DNA of 64,000 nt. Origin: Alkalihalobacillus sp. LMS39 (GTDB lineage Bacteria; Bacillota; Bacilli; Bacillales; Bacillaceae_F). Shown here one piece after another: positions 14,089 through 24,406 of this stretch (positions within the stretch are counted from its first letter, which is position 1; each line of letters opens with the position of its first letter). The position numbers and the translations under genes were made by a program. The stretch spans positions 1,302,001 through 1,366,000 of the forward strand of contig NZ_CP093300.1 of assembly GCF_022812285.1 (NCBI RefSeq), given 5' to 3'. Under the pieces are notes generated by a model. That model did not search any database, was not told the DNA's origin, and saw only the letters and a list, made by a program, of their open reading frames with translations.

Positions 14089-16464
14089 ATGAGAGGGGTG
14101 TTTCCATTTTTACAACATATAAAAAAAATGACGAGTAGTTGGAGTAGTCAATTTTTTCGTAAAAGTTTTATTCTCATTTTATTAATCGCTTTTATTCCAG
14201 GTCTTATTTCAGGGATTGGTATTTATTTTATCGGGGTGAGTAAAGTAGAGGATGAGTTAAAAGAATTACACAAAACACAAATTCTCCAAGGGGTCGATAA
14301 TCTTAATAGTCAGTTTGATTATTTAGAAATGGCGGTTACTCATTGGGCTTTTACACCGAGATTTAACATTCAAATAATTGATTTTAATTATGTACAGCAA
14401 TTTCAAGAAACACGAGAAATTAGTCAAACACTTTTTACATTACAAGGCAGTCATCCTCTTATTGAAAAGATTGAGTTATTTATAGACTCACCACAACAAC
14501 CGATTGTATTTCGTCCTAAGTATAACGTCATCACAGATGAGCAGGAATATGACTATTATCAGTCATTTACCACTCATCGAAATATTACGTGGCCTTCTCT
14601 TCCACAATCAGCGAATGAAAAAGATATTGAAAACCTCCAGCCACTCATTTTAACCCATAGTATTCTTGCAAACAGTAATGACCCGTTTGGTTCTATGATT
14701 GTGACGTTAGATAAAGAGATGGTTTCACAATTATTGTGGACTTTAACTCCTTATAATCAAGGAGTAGCGTTTCTACTAAGTGAGAACCATGAAATACTAG
14801 CAGCGGTGAACAGTATGGAAGATGATTCGCTTATTCGTTATTTGCAAGGGCAATTATCGGAAAAGCGAGGAGAAGATACAAATGGGACATTTACTTTAGA
14901 GTTTGGAGAGGAAACCTATTCGGTGTCATACGGAAAAATGAATCGAATTAACTCAGAATGGACGTATATTTCTGCCTCACCGATGTCTTCAATTACATCA
15001 CCGATTGTCTTAATTTCACAGATTATTATAGTTGTCAGTTTAGTTGGTCTCATTATCGCCTTATTCATGTCATGGTTTGCGTCAAAACGAATATATTATC
15101 CAATTGCAAAGCTAATGAAGCAATTAGAGACGGATGAAAAGTGGAGTAACAACAAAGACGAAGATGAGTTTACATTAATTGAGCGAAAATATAAACAGCT
15201 GTCTAAAGAAAGTTTGTCATTGCAAAGTCGTTTGTCAACGCATCTACCACAACTGAAAAATAGCTTTTTGCTGCAATTGATTCAAGGATATCTTTATCAT
15301 TATTCTGAAGAAGAACTACATGAAAGAATGGAAAATTTCGGTTGGGATATTGATAATCATATGTTTGTCGTAATGGATATTCAAGTATTAGGATTACATG
15401 AAGCAAACGTTAATATGTTAAACCAGGATGAAAGTATTGCAACTTCTGCTGTAACGAAAATCATTGAGGATGTTGCCGAACATCGGTTTCATCAATTTAA
15501 TGTTTTAAATTTTTATGATTTATCGACTGGGTTACTCATTCTTTATCCGAGAGAACAAGAGAATAGGAAATCATTGCACGAGTTTGCTGAAAAGGCAATG
15601 GAAGTTTTGAATAAGGTGTTACAGATGCAAGTTACCATTACGATTTCAAAGCCTGACGATAAAGTCAAACGAATTCCTTCCTTGTTTGAAGAAGTGAGGC
15701 AAGGAAAACAGTATCGAAACTTTGAAAATGAAAATCAGATCATTGATTTACAACAAATCAATCCATTTTCTTCATCTCACCAAATGCATTATCCTTTTGA
15801 AATGGAAAGAGAGATTTTACAAGCGATTCGAATTGGACATATCAAGGAAACGGAAAATCTCATTAAACAATTTATTGAGGAATTGATGAGCAAAGAGACG
15901 AAGGAAATTAATATTCAACCAGCGATTACTCAATTATTTGGCAGTATTCAACATGAAATTATCTATTCAGGCATACATCCATATGAACTATTTAATGGAA
16001 AAAATATGTTTGAAGAAGTGGCAAAAATTCGTGAACCAGACCAAATGACGAAGTGGCTAACAAAAGAAGTGATCACACCGTTTATCCAGTCGTTAGAAGC
16101 GAAAGTTAATATGAAAATGAAACAACTTGTTGAGGAAGTATGTTCATATTTACATTCTCATTATATGGAGGACATTTCATTAGACCAATGTGCAGAGGAT
16201 GCAGGGACAAACCCATATACATTAAGTAAAGCATTCAAAAAAATAATAGGGTTCAATTTCATTGATTACTTAACTACTATTCGAATTAAAAAAGCGAAAA
16301 GTCTGCTCCTCCAAACAAATATGAAAATTAGTGATATCGCAGAACAAGTCGGCTACCGTCACAGTTATTTTAATCGGATATTCAAAAAGCATACAGGTGT
16401 ACCACCGAGTCAGTTTAGAAAGCAGCATGTTGCAAATCAGTCGAAAACAAATCGTCCGATGTAG
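14089..16464 (+). CDS. Membrane-bound AraC family transcriptional regulator (YesS-like)
   Basis: About 791 aa. TM1 is at residues 25-50 (FILILLIAFIPGLISGIGIY), followed by an extracytoplasmic sensor region to about 300, TM2 (ISQIIIVVSLVGLIIALFMSW) and a long linker. Two C-terminal AraC helix-turn-helix motifs are present (DISLDQCAEDAGTNPYTLSK, and KISDIAEQVGYRHSYFNRIF then HTGVPPSQFR). The architecture equals B. subtilis YesS. It presumably senses a sugar signal outside the cell and activates the downstream importer and hydrolase genes. The start is uncertain: GTG 14086, ATG 14089 or a later codon. Confidence 0.85.
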   Translation: MRGVFPFLQHIKKMTSSWSSQFFRKSFILILLIAFIPGLISGIGIYFIGVSKVEDELKELHKTQILQGVDNLNSQFDYLEMAVTHWAFTPRFNIQIIDFNYVQQFQETREISQTLFTLQGSHPLIEKIELFIDSPQQPIVFRPKYNVITDEQEYDYYQSFTTHRNITWPSLPQSANEKDIENLQPLILTHSILANSNDPFGSMIVTLDKEMVSQLLWTLTPYNQGVAFLLSENHEILAAVNSMEDDSLIRYLQGQLSEKRGEDTNGTFTLEFGEETYSVSYGKMNRINSEWTYISASPMSSITSPIVLISQIIIVVSLVGLIIALFMSWFASKRIYYPIAKLMKQLETDEKWSNNKDEDEFTLIERKYKQLSKESLSLQSRLSTHLPQLKNSFLLQLIQGYLYHYSEEELHERMENFGWDIDNHMFVVMDIQVLGLHEANVNMLNQDESIATSAVTKIIEDVAEHRFHQFNVLNFYDLSTGLLILYPREQENRKSLHEFAEKAMEVLNKVLQMQVTITISKPDDKVKRIPSLFEEVRQGKQYRNFENENQIIDLQQINPFSSSHQMHYPFEMEREILQAIRIGHIKETENLIKQFIEELMSKETKEINIQPAITQLFGSIQHEIIYSGIHPYELFNGKNMFEEVAKIREPDQMTKWLTKEVITPFIQSLEAKVNMKMKQLVEEVCSYLHSHYMEDISLDQCAEDAGTNPYTLSKAFKKIIGFNFIDYLTTIRIKKAKSLLLQTNMKISDIAEQVGYRHSYFNRIFKKHTGVPPSQFRKQHVANQSKTNRPM

Positions 16465-16482
16465 ACGATGAGGGGGGATACG

Positions 16483-17118
16483 ATGTCAGGATTTATGAGC
16501 ACATTTTTTCGGTTTGGTGAATACTTTGTTTTGCTTTTATACCTTAACTTATTGTGGATTTGCTTTACATTACTAGGAGGAATTATTTTTGGATGGGCTC
16601 CAAGTACAGTAGCAATGTTTGCTGTGATTCGAAAGTCGATAAGAGGTGAGGATGCCCCGGTCTTTACAATGTTTTGGAGTGTGTATCGTCAAGAGTTTAT
16701 ACGTGTTAATGGATTAGGGCTTCTTTTCATGGTCATCGCGTTGATTGGATATGTCAACATTCAATTTTTTCAAGTAGAAACAAAATGGCTGTCTGTATCG
16801 GTTCGTTATATGATGATTGGGATTATGCTGTTGTCAGGCGCTGCATTCCTTTATCTTTTTCCATTACTTGTTCATTATGAGGCCTCTTTAGGTCAACATG
16901 TAAAAAATGCCTTTTTATTACTTCTTTCCAGGCCGTTTGGAACATTATTTACGATGATAGGGTGTTTAGTTGTTACTATGATACTCGGATTTTTCCCAAT
17001 TTTAATCCCTTTTTTGGGAGTTAGTTTATATGCTTTAGTTATTATGGCAACGACGTATTTCACTTTTTCTCGAATTGAACAAAAACAAAGAACAGAACAA
17101 GAACAACAAGCATCGTAA
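16483..17118 (+). CDS. DUF624 (YesL-like) membrane protein
   Basis: 211 aa from the ATG at 16483 (GAGGGGGG upstream). Five hydrophobic segments, with the family-typical GWAPSTVAMFAVIRKSIRGE and an FWSVYRQEFIR stretch. DUF624 proteins such as YesL are almost always encoded beside sugar ABC importers and are thought to assist them in the membrane, but their activity is unproven. It begins 18 nt after the AraC regulator and is followed by a terminator, so the two probably form a regulator operon. Confidence 0.85.
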   Translation: MSGFMSTFFRFGEYFVLLLYLNLLWICFTLLGGIIFGWAPSTVAMFAVIRKSIRGEDAPVFTMFWSVYRQEFIRVNGLGLLFMVIALIGYVNIQFFQVETKWLSVSVRYMMIGIMLLSGAAFLYLFPLLVHYEASLGQHVKNAFLLLLSRPFGTLFTMIGCLVVTMILGFFPILIPFLGVSLYALVIMATTYFTFSRIEQKQRTEQEQQAS

Positions 17119-17149
17119 TAGAGGATGGAATTGAATAATAAAAGGATAG

Positions 17150-17184
17150 GTATCACATGTCTTAAACGATGTGATACTTTTTTG
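17150..17184 (+). terminator. Rho-independent terminator
   Basis: GTATCACAT, loop, ATGTGATAC, then TTTTTT. It separates the regulator pair from the importer operon. Confidence 0.85.
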
Positions 17185-17240
17185 TTTAAAAAGCTTTTCA
17201 GGCAAGTGCAAAAAAGTGTTAAAGATCAAAAAAGTACAAT

Positions 17241-17254
17241 AGAAAACGCTTACA
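17241..17254. promoter_or_regulatory. Candidate CcpA cre box 1
   Basis: AGAAAACGCTTACA matches the cre consensus TGWAANCGNTWNCA at 13 of 14 positions. It lies in the leader of the sugar-binding lipoprotein operon and suggests carbon catabolite repression. Confidence 0.6.
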
Positions 17255-17324
17255 CTGCTGTGCTTTAAGCAATTTTAAATAAGAGTACTTGCCAATTTTC
17301 AAAAAATGAATATTGCCGGAAAAA

Positions 17325-17338
17325 TGTAAGCGTTTTAT
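17325..17338. promoter_or_regulatory. Candidate CcpA cre box 2
   Basis: TGTAAGCGTTTTAT matches the cre consensus at 12 of 14 positions, 84 bp from box 1 and in the same leader. Paired cre sites flanking a promoter are common in sugar operons. Confidence 0.5.
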
Positions 17339-17442
17339 ATTTTTGTTAACCCAAAGGGGAGATGTAAATGCAAGAAGGAGGGATGGAGGCAGGTAGTTGT
17401 GAACGAAGTAAAAACACACAAAAATGAATAAGGGGGAAATGG

Positions 17443-18978
17443 ATGATTATGAAGAAAAGCTCATTTCGTATTTTGCTAACATTCGGTATTGTACTACTTT
17501 TTACTGTTCTTATTGGTTGTAGTAATGAGGCAACGACAGATGAAAATCAACCTGCAGATACAGATGAAGGAACATCAGATGAGAGAATGGCAGTCACCAT
17601 TATGACGACAGCTTTTGCTCCAGAGCCTGTTGACAGTTCAAGCCCGGCTTTACAAGCTATTGAAGAGTATACAAATATGGACATTGATTTTCAGTTTGTT
17701 GTCAATGCCAATTATGATGAACGGTTTAATGTTACGTTAGGATCTGGCAATCTTCCACATATTATGTTGGCAAATAAGACACCGAGTTTCATAAACGCTG
17801 CTCGAGATGGGGCATTTTGGGACATCACCGATTATATTGATGACTATGAAAATTTAAGCCAAGCGAATGAAATAGTTTCAAATAATGTTTCTATTGATGG
17901 ACGAATTTACGGTGTATATCGAGGGAGACCTCTTGGTAGACATGCTGTAACGATTAACAAAGAATGGTTAGAAAATGTAGGATTACAAACACCAAAAACA
18001 ATTGATGACTTTTATGAAGTCTTACGAGCATTTACCTATGATGATCCAAATCAATCTGGTCAAGATGATACGTATGGAATGGTTGTTTCTGAATATGAAG
18101 GACCGTGGGATATTATGCAAGTTTGGTTCGGGGTTCCGAATGGCTGGGGCTATGATGACAGTGGAGATCTTTTACCAGACTTTATGTTCGATGAATATCG
18201 AGATGCATTACAATTCTTTAAGAAATTATATGATGAAGGGTTAGTGAATGAAGATTTTGCCGTAATGGATTCAGCTACATGGTTTGACCCTATTGTAAAT
18301 GGCTCTGCAGGAGTTGTTATCGACGTTGCGGACCAAGCGAATCGTCTGCAAAATCAAATAACAGAAGGCTATACAAATGACGAGATTACATTAGATGTAT
18401 TCGGAGCTGTTGAAGGACCACAAGGATTACGTACGATGCCAACAGCAGGTTATTCAGGGATTCTTGCGATTTCAACCACAGCGGTAAAAACGGAAGAAGA
18501 GCTTCGGCGTGTCCTACAATTCTTAAATGATTTAAATGATGAAGAAGTGCAAAACCTTGCATACAACGGGGTAGAAGGGGTTCATCATGAAATCGTAGAT
18601 GGAGAGCTAGTGATTACATCTCAGCAAGACGGGGGAGAACTGTTTGACCGTGAAGTTCGGGATTTAAACCAAATCGTAGCCCATATTCCTAGTGAAAAAT
18701 TTATGAGAATGCCACAAACTGATCTACAGCAAAAAGCGACGAAAGTGATGGAAGAAAACTTGGATATTGTCATTGGAAACCCTGCTGAGCCATTAATATC
18801 CCCTACGTATGCGGAAAGAGGTCAGCAATTAGACAATATTATTAATGATGCCCGAATTAAATTTATTGTTGGTCAAATCGATGAATCTGGTTTAGATGAA
18901 GCTGTAGAATTATGGAAACGTTCTGGCGGTGATGATTATATCGCAGAAATAAATGAAGCATACAGCGCAATTCAATAA
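17443..18978 (+). CDS. Sugar ABC transporter substrate-binding lipoprotein (LplA/YtcQ-like)
   Basis: 511 aa. The signal peptide ends in the lipobox VLIGC (Cys about residue 26), followed by an acidic linker (NQPADTDEGTSDE). The rest is an extracellular solute-binding protein family 1 fold of the long LplA/YtcQ type, with YGVYRGRPLGRHAVTINKEWL and ending DDYIAEINEAYSAIQ. It captures oligosaccharide outside the membrane for the two permeases downstream. AGGGGG is well placed for the ATG at 17443. No ATPase gene is in the cluster, so the importer probably borrows a shared MsmX-type ATPase. Confidence 0.9.
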   Translation: MIMKKSSFRILLTFGIVLLFTVLIGCSNEATTDENQPADTDEGTSDERMAVTIMTTAFAPEPVDSSSPALQAIEEYTNMDIDFQFVVNANYDERFNVTLGSGNLPHIMLANKTPSFINAARDGAFWDITDYIDDYENLSQANEIVSNNVSIDGRIYGVYRGRPLGRHAVTINKEWLENVGLQTPKTIDDFYEVLRAFTYDDPNQSGQDDTYGMVVSEYEGPWDIMQVWFGVPNGWGYDDSGDLLPDFMFDEYRDALQFFKKLYDEGLVNEDFAVMDSATWFDPIVNGSAGVVIDVADQANRLQNQITEGYTNDEITLDVFGAVEGPQGLRTMPTAGYSGILAISTTAVKTEEELRRVLQFLNDLNDEEVQNLAYNGVEGVHHEIVDGELVITSQQDGGELFDREVRDLNQIVAHIPSEKFMRMPQTDLQQKATKVMEENLDIVIGNPAEPLISPTYAERGQQLDNIINDARIKFIVGQIDESGLDEAVELWKRSGGDDYIAEINEAYSAIQ

Positions 18979-18992
18979 CCGTATTCTACCTG

Positions 18993-19018
18993 AGCAGGTG
19001 GTGAGTGCCACCTGCTTT
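18993..19018 (+). terminator. Intra-operon hairpin after the binding protein
   Basis: GCAGGTGG, loop TGAGT, CCACCTGC, then TTTTC. It lies between the binding-protein gene and the first permease, and probably allows partial termination or mRNA 3'-end protection so that more binding protein than permease is made. Confidence 0.65.
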
Positions 19019-19044
19019 TCATCTCAAATGAAAGGAGAGATTAT

Positions 19045-19998
19045 GTGGCAAAGTTAGAGCTAAAAGTTAATGCAACATTACAGCCAGTTAATAAAGTAAC
19101 AAGATGGCAAAAGATAAAAAGAGACAAATGGCTTTATTTTTTATTATTACCAGGGCTTATTTGGTTTATTGTTTTTCGATATGTTCCGATGTGGGGAACT
19201 CTTATTGCTTTCCAAAATTATTCTCCTTTTCTTGGATTTTGGGGAAGTGAGTGGGTCGGTTTTGCTCATTTTGAACGATTATTTCAAAACCCTGATTTTT
19301 ATCGAGTCTTACGCAATACGTTGATTTTAGCTTTATATGAAACGATTTTTGTATTCCCAGCGCCGATTATTTTAGCGCTCATGTTAAATGAGATTCGATT
19401 TACTTTATACAAAAGAACAATCCAAACGCTTATTTATATTCCTAATTTCTTGTCATGGGTTATTGTAGCTAGTTTAACCTATATTTTTTTCACAACAAGT
19501 GGAGGAATTATAAATGTCATCATTCAAAATCTAACAGGTCAAACGATTAATTTCCTAGCCAGTCCAGAGTGGTTCCGCACGATGATTGTTGGACAACAAA
19601 TTTGGAAAGAAGCCGGTTTTGGGACAATTATCTTTTTAGCTGCTTTAGCGAGTGTAAATAAAGAGCAATATGAAGCAGCGATTGTTGATGGGGCTGGTCG
19701 TTTTCGCAGAATGTGGCATGTCACATTACCTGCTATTCGACATGTCATTATCATCTTATTAATTTTACGAATGGGGAATTTTCTTGACCAAGGCTTCCAA
19801 CAAATCTATTTAATGACGAACTCGTTGAATCGAAGTGTTGCTGATGTATTTGATGTTTATATTTATTTTGTCGGGATTACGCAAGGTTCATTTAGTCACA
19901 GTACAGCTGTTGGACTTTTCAAAGGGGTAGTTGGGATTATTCTTATTTTGACCGCTCGTTATTTTGCTAAAAAGATGAAACAGGAAACACTATTTTAA
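19045..19998 (+). CDS. Sugar ABC transporter permease (LplB type)
   Basis: 317 aa, GTG start after AAAGGAGAG. Six membrane segments, N-terminal KRDKWLYFLLLPGLIWFIVFRYVPMWG, and the EAA loop EQYEAAIVDGAGRFRRMWHVTLPAI at about residues 210-235, which docks the ATPase. It forms the membrane channel with the permease encoded just downstream, in the cytoplasmic membrane. Confidence 0.92.
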   Translation: MAKLELKVNATLQPVNKVTRWQKIKRDKWLYFLLLPGLIWFIVFRYVPMWGTLIAFQNYSPFLGFWGSEWVGFAHFERLFQNPDFYRVLRNTLILALYETIFVFPAPIILALMLNEIRFTLYKRTIQTLIYIPNFLSWVIVASLTYIFFTTSGGIINVIIQNLTGQTINFLASPEWFRTMIVGQQIWKEAGFGTIIFLAALASVNKEQYEAAIVDGAGRFRRMWHVTLPAIRHVIIILLILRMGNFLDQGFQQIYLMTNSLNRSVADVFDVYIYFVGITQGSFSHSTAVGLFKGVVGIILILTARYFAKKMKQETLF

Positions 19999-20015
19999 TT
20001 GGAGGGAAAATGGTT

Positions 20016-20885
20016 ATGAAATCTCACAATACACCTTTAGGAAGAGTCTTTGATGTGTTTAACTATATCTTTCTAGCCATTGTCGCGCTGGCGATGATCG
20101 TTCCCTTTTTATATGTCATTGCCGGATCATTTGCAACAGAAAGTGAGTTAGCCCGTCGAGCATTTTTTATATTTCCAGAGACATTTACGTTAACAGCCTA
20201 TGAATATATTTTTTCAACACCTACTTTTGTTAGGGCCATTGGTGTGTCAGTGTTTATTACGGTAGCAGGCACACTACTCAGTTTATCGTTAACATTGACC
20301 ATGGGCTATGCGTTATCAAAAACACGTCTTGTTGGCCATTCTTTTTTCATATATTTTGTTATATTCACAATTATATTCCAAGGAGGAATGATCCCAACTT
20401 ATTTATTAGTGAGGGATTTAGGATTATTAGATTCATTTCTAGCTTTAATTCTTCCAATTGCCATGAATCCGATGTGGTTAATTATCGTCATCTCATTTTT
20501 CCGTACACTACCTAAAGAACTTGAAGAATCCGCAAAAATGGATGGTTGTACGGATGTCGGTGTGTTTTGGAAAATCGCCTTGCCTTTATCAAAGCCCATC
20601 ATCGCCACTTTTGCTTTATTTTACGCAGTAGGATATTGGGGAGATTACTTTAACGCCCTCTTATACATCAATGATAGTACCCGATATCCGGTCATGTTAT
20701 TGTTGCAAAACATTATGACGATGGCGGATGTAAGATTTGGTGAAATCGATTCGTTAGTGGAGCAACCTGACCAGTCCTTAAAATTTGCTGTCATTGTTGT
20801 TGCCACATTACCCATTATGTTTGTTTATCCATTTTTACAAAAGCATTTTGCAAAAGGAATGTTATTAGGGTCGGTTAAAGGCTAA
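20016..20885 (+). CDS. Sugar ABC transporter permease (YtcP type)
   Basis: 289 aa. The ATG at 20016 sits 9 nt after GGAGGG (the ATG at 20010 is only 3 nt away). Six membrane segments, EAA loop ELEESAKMDGCTDVGVFWKIALPLSKP, and the C-terminal FLQKHFAKGMLLGSVKG typical of carbohydrate-uptake family permeases. Partner of the preceding permease; the dehydrogenase gene follows after 20 nt, so the genes are cotranscribed. Confidence 0.92.
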   Translation: MKSHNTPLGRVFDVFNYIFLAIVALAMIVPFLYVIAGSFATESELARRAFFIFPETFTLTAYEYIFSTPTFVRAIGVSVFITVAGTLLSLSLTLTMGYALSKTRLVGHSFFIYFVIFTIIFQGGMIPTYLLVRDLGLLDSFLALILPIAMNPMWLIIVISFFRTLPKELEESAKMDGCTDVGVFWKIALPLSKPIIATFALFYAVGYWGDYFNALLYINDSTRYPVMLLLQNIMTMADVRFGEIDSLVEQPDQSLKFAVIVVATLPIMFVYPFLQKHFAKGMLLGSVKG

Positions 20886-20905
20886 TAGAGAGAAGGGGTA
20901 CTGGA

Positions 20906-22192
20906 ATGAATAAACTGAAATATGTGTTAGTTGGAACAGGTGGAAGAGCTGAGTTTTTTTACGGAGCATTAGCGAAAGATTTTAAAGAAACAGCAGAGCT
21001 TGTCGCGTTTTGTGATGTAAACGAAACGAGAATGAATTATGCGAATCAATTATTAATAGAAAAATATAAGCACTCTAAAGTTCCCACGTATCGAGCATCT
21101 GAATTTGAAAATATGATTGCAACGGAAAAACCAGATGTGGTCATTGTAACGACTGTTGATCGTACCCATCATACGTACATTATAAAAGCATTGGAATTAG
21201 GGTGTAATGTCATTACTGAAAAACCAATGACCGTGGACACTGAGAAATGTCAAGCGATACTTGATGCGGTGAATCGAACAGGAAAAGAAGTGAGGGTAAC
21301 TTTTAATTATCGGTATGCCCCTCATAATACGAAAATTCGTGAGTTAATTCGTGATGGTGTGATTGGTGAAGTGTTTTCTGTTCATTTTGAGTGGGCATTG
21401 GATACACAGCATGGTGCTGATTATTTCCGACGATGGCATCGAAACAAACGAAATAGTGGTGGGCTATTAGTTCATAAGTCGACACATCATTTTGATTTAG
21501 TCAACTTTTGGCTTGGAACAGAGCCTGATACGGTGTATGCGAATGGGGGACTGCGCTTTTATGGGAAAGAAAATGCAGAGTCCCGTGGGGTTACGCAGTT
21601 TTATCAGCGCGCACATGGAAGTGAGTATGCAAAAGACGACACATTTGCACTTCACTTAGAGAAAAATGAACATTTAAAAGCGATGTATTTAGATGCAGAG
21701 CATGAAGATGGCTATTACCGTGACCAAAGTGTGTTTGGAGATGGAATTGATATCGAAGACACACTAGCGGTCATCGTTCAATATAAAAACAAGGCGATTT
21801 TAACGTATTCTTTAAATGCTTATTTACCGTGGGAAGGCTTTATCATTTCTTTTAACGGGAGTAAAGGAAGAATTGAAGTGAAAGTAAGAGAACAATCGTA
21901 CGTTAACTCTGGAGGAGAAAAGTCGGAAGAAGGTGCGATTGAAGAAAAGTCAATTCAAGTCATACCGATGTTCGATCCTTCTTATGAAGTAGAAGTAGAA
22001 GAAAAAGAAGGTGGGCACGGCGGAGGTGATCCGCTATTACTCCAAGATTTATTTGGAGTACCACGTGCAGACGCGCTTCACCGAGCGGCGTCACATGTAG
22101 ATGGAGCAAGGTCTATCTTAACAGGAATCGCCGGAAATCTATCATTGCGCACAGGGCAGGCGGTAAAAGTAGATCAGTTAGTCAAGTTTTAA
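20906..22192 (+). CDS. Gfo/Idh/MocA family oxidoreductase
   Basis: 428 aa. N-terminal Rossmann domain with VLVGTGGRAEFF (GxGGR) at residues 7-18. The family motif EKPMTV follows at about residue 97, preceded by DRTHHTYIIKALELGCNVIT, and the C-terminal domain carries HKSTHHFDLVNFWLG with its catalytic-type His. Predicted NAD(P)-dependent dehydrogenase or redox-cofactor sugar enzyme acting on a sugar, uronate or glycoside imported by the adjacent transporter. The substrate cannot be read from sequence. Confidence 0.88.
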   Translation: MNKLKYVLVGTGGRAEFFYGALAKDFKETAELVAFCDVNETRMNYANQLLIEKYKHSKVPTYRASEFENMIATEKPDVVIVTTVDRTHHTYIIKALELGCNVITEKPMTVDTEKCQAILDAVNRTGKEVRVTFNYRYAPHNTKIRELIRDGVIGEVFSVHFEWALDTQHGADYFRRWHRNKRNSGGLLVHKSTHHFDLVNFWLGTEPDTVYANGGLRFYGKENAESRGVTQFYQRAHGSEYAKDDTFALHLEKNEHLKAMYLDAEHEDGYYRDQSVFGDGIDIEDTLAVIVQYKNKAILTYSLNAYLPWEGFIISFNGSKGRIEVKVREQSYVNSGGEKSEEGAIEEKSIQVIPMFDPSYEVEVEEKEGGHGGGDPLLLQDLFGVPRADALHRAASHVDGARSILTGIAGNLSLRTGQAVKVDQLVKF

Positions 22193-22210
22193 AATAAGGA
22201 GTGAGTGAAG

Positions 22211-24406
22211 TTGGAACCTTATTTTCATAGTAATGAGAGTATTTACACGAAATGTAAAGATAATGTGGAGCACATCTTAGCAACGATTTCGAATCGATAT
22301 ATTGGTAGTCATCCCCCTCATCCAATTACGTACCGGGCATTTTGTTCGAGTGGATTAACGAGATTAAAAGATTACCGTTATCATTTTGATTTTGAAACGA
22401 AATTTCCGCAGTGTAAAAACGGTGAATCGATTTATGCATGGGGAAAGTTATGGTCTGACGAGGCAGAGGAGTATATGTTTGCTTTACATTGTTATGGCCC
22501 TGTTCACTTATATGTGAATGGAGAATTGAAATATCGCTCGACGATTGTGGAAGAGCTAGATCCAAAGAAAAAGGTAGGATTTCGGTTAAAGCTCTGTAAG
22601 GGATGGAATGAATTCATTTTAAAATTCGTAAAGACGGCATCCGGAATTGGTGGAATTTTTGGAACCGGGTCATTTAAACGTCATCCTATGCACTTTTTAT
22701 CTCCTACAGCGGAGAGAGAAGGGCAAGAAGGTTGGATTTTTACTGAACCACTACTAGAACCTTTTGAACAATTACCTTCGGAGTTAAATGGATTTGATGA
22801 AAAAGTTCAATGGTATCCTGAAAAAAAGTGGCCACAACTAACTTCTGAATGGCAGATGACAAGGATGTTTGGGAACCGTCAACATACATTTGCTGTCGCT
22901 TGGTCGAAAATTAACATTCCTTTTTTAGAAAATAAGGGAGTGGAGTTATTCGGTCAGTCAAATGGACGAATTGATATTTTTATCGAGAATGAACTAGTAT
23001 TTCAAACAAAAGGGTCTTCATGCTTTCAAATTCAAGTAGAGTTACCATATGGTGAGCATGATGTTGTGATAAAAAGTTACTGTGAGCATGATGATTGGGG
23101 ATTTGAAATCAAAGCACGCCAAGACGAAGTACAATTTCAATTACCTGTTCCAGTGAATGGAGCAAACGGCCAATGGTTGTATGCAGGTCTTTTTGAAGAC
23201 GGATCTGACATTGATATGAATGAAATTAGGCAAATAACATCGATTATGGATGCGATTGATGGGCCAACGTTTTGGAGACTTGACGAACCACATCTTTATG
23301 TGAGGCCTTATTTAGAAAATCGATTGTTTGGAAAATGGGATTACCCATTAGGGGTTACGTTGTATGGCTTGCTTCAAACGGGAAAAGAGTTGAATCGACA
23401 AGATATTATTTCCTACGCAATAAATCATATTGAAACGAGCACAGGATTATATGAGTATTCTTTATGGGATAAAGAACAATACGGTGCAGCGGGCGTAAAT
23501 AATCAGTTATCAGCGATTGATAGTTTAGATGATTGTGGTTCTTTTGGGGCTACGATGTTACTCGCATCAGAAGAAAATACGGTTAAAGATGCCGACCGAG
23601 TTGCCCATGATATTGCCCATCATATTTCAATGATTCAAGACCGGTTGCCAGATGGGACATTATATCGCAAGTTTGGAAGTGTTGACTTTATGAAAGACAC
23701 AATTTGGTGTGATGATTTGTATATGAGTACTCCATTTCTTTGTCGCTACTATCAAAAAACAGGAGACGAAGCGTATTTACATGATGCTGTATATCAGTTT
23801 TTGCGTTATAAAGAGTTTCTCTATTTGCCACACCAAAAAATCATGTCTCATGTCTATGACTTTAAATTTAGTACAGCTACAGGTGTACCTTGGGGACGTG
23901 GAAATGGCTGGGTGTTGTTTTCGCTATCAGAATTATTAGCTGTCTTACCAGAAAATCATAGTGATAGAAATGAGTTAATAGCCTTTTTTCAGGAGTTATG
24001 CGAAGGATATCTTTCACTTCAAGGACCAAATGGCATGTGGCATCAAGTTCTCACTGACCATGACTCCTACGAGGAAACTTCTTGTACTTCCATGTTCATA
24101 TATGGTTTTTCAAGAGGTATTCGTTACGGCTGGTTGAAAGATAAGGAGCGGTATAGTGAGTCTGTTTTTAAAGGTTGGGAGGCGATGTCTCGTCTTGCAA
24201 TTGATCAGCACGGAAATGTATACGGTGTTTGTCAAGGTTCCGGTTATTCTTTTACAGAGGATTACTATAAAAATGATCTTACATGGATTCTCAATGATAC
24301 TCATGGTACCGGAATTGTGTTACTAGCTGGAATTGAAACGCTTAAGTTGAAAAAATCAATAAAGAATAGGAGTGTGAACTGGGCAAAGGGTGGTGTGAAA
24401 GCGTGA
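22211..24406 (+). CDS. GH105-type unsaturated glycuronyl/rhamnogalacturonyl hydrolase
   Basis: About 731 aa. TTG at 22211 is 9 nt after AAGGAG; a GTG at 22205 is too close. Residues 1-330 form beta-sandwich domains, and residues 340-715 an alpha/alpha-barrel with GH88/105 landmarks: KDTIWCDDLYMSTPFLCRY, VPWGRGNGWVLFSL and DSYEETSCTSMF. Family members hydrate the 4,5-double bond of lyase-made unsaturated uronyl oligosaccharides. It has no signal peptide, so it acts on imported oligosaccharides in the cytoplasm. The added N-terminal sandwich makes it about twice the length of YteR/YesR. Confidence 0.85.
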   Translation: MEPYFHSNESIYTKCKDNVEHILATISNRYIGSHPPHPITYRAFCSSGLTRLKDYRYHFDFETKFPQCKNGESIYAWGKLWSDEAEEYMFALHCYGPVHLYVNGELKYRSTIVEELDPKKKVGFRLKLCKGWNEFILKFVKTASGIGGIFGTGSFKRHPMHFLSPTAEREGQEGWIFTEPLLEPFEQLPSELNGFDEKVQWYPEKKWPQLTSEWQMTRMFGNRQHTFAVAWSKINIPFLENKGVELFGQSNGRIDIFIENELVFQTKGSSCFQIQVELPYGEHDVVIKSYCEHDDWGFEIKARQDEVQFQLPVPVNGANGQWLYAGLFEDGSDIDMNEIRQITSIMDAIDGPTFWRLDEPHLYVRPYLENRLFGKWDYPLGVTLYGLLQTGKELNRQDIISYAINHIETSTGLYEYSLWDKEQYGAAGVNNQLSAIDSLDDCGSFGATMLLASEENTVKDADRVAHDIAHHISMIQDRLPDGTLYRKFGSVDFMKDTIWCDDLYMSTPFLCRYYQKTGDEAYLHDAVYQFLRYKEFLYLPHQKIMSHVYDFKFSTATGVPWGRGNGWVLFSLSELLAVLPENHSDRNELIAFFQELCEGYLSLQGPNGMWHQVLTDHDSYEETSCTSMFIYGFSRGIRYGWLKDKERYSESVFKGWEAMSRLAIDQHGNVYGVCQGSGYSFTEDYYKNDLTWILNDTHGTGIVLLAGIETLKLKKSIKNRSVNWAKGGVKA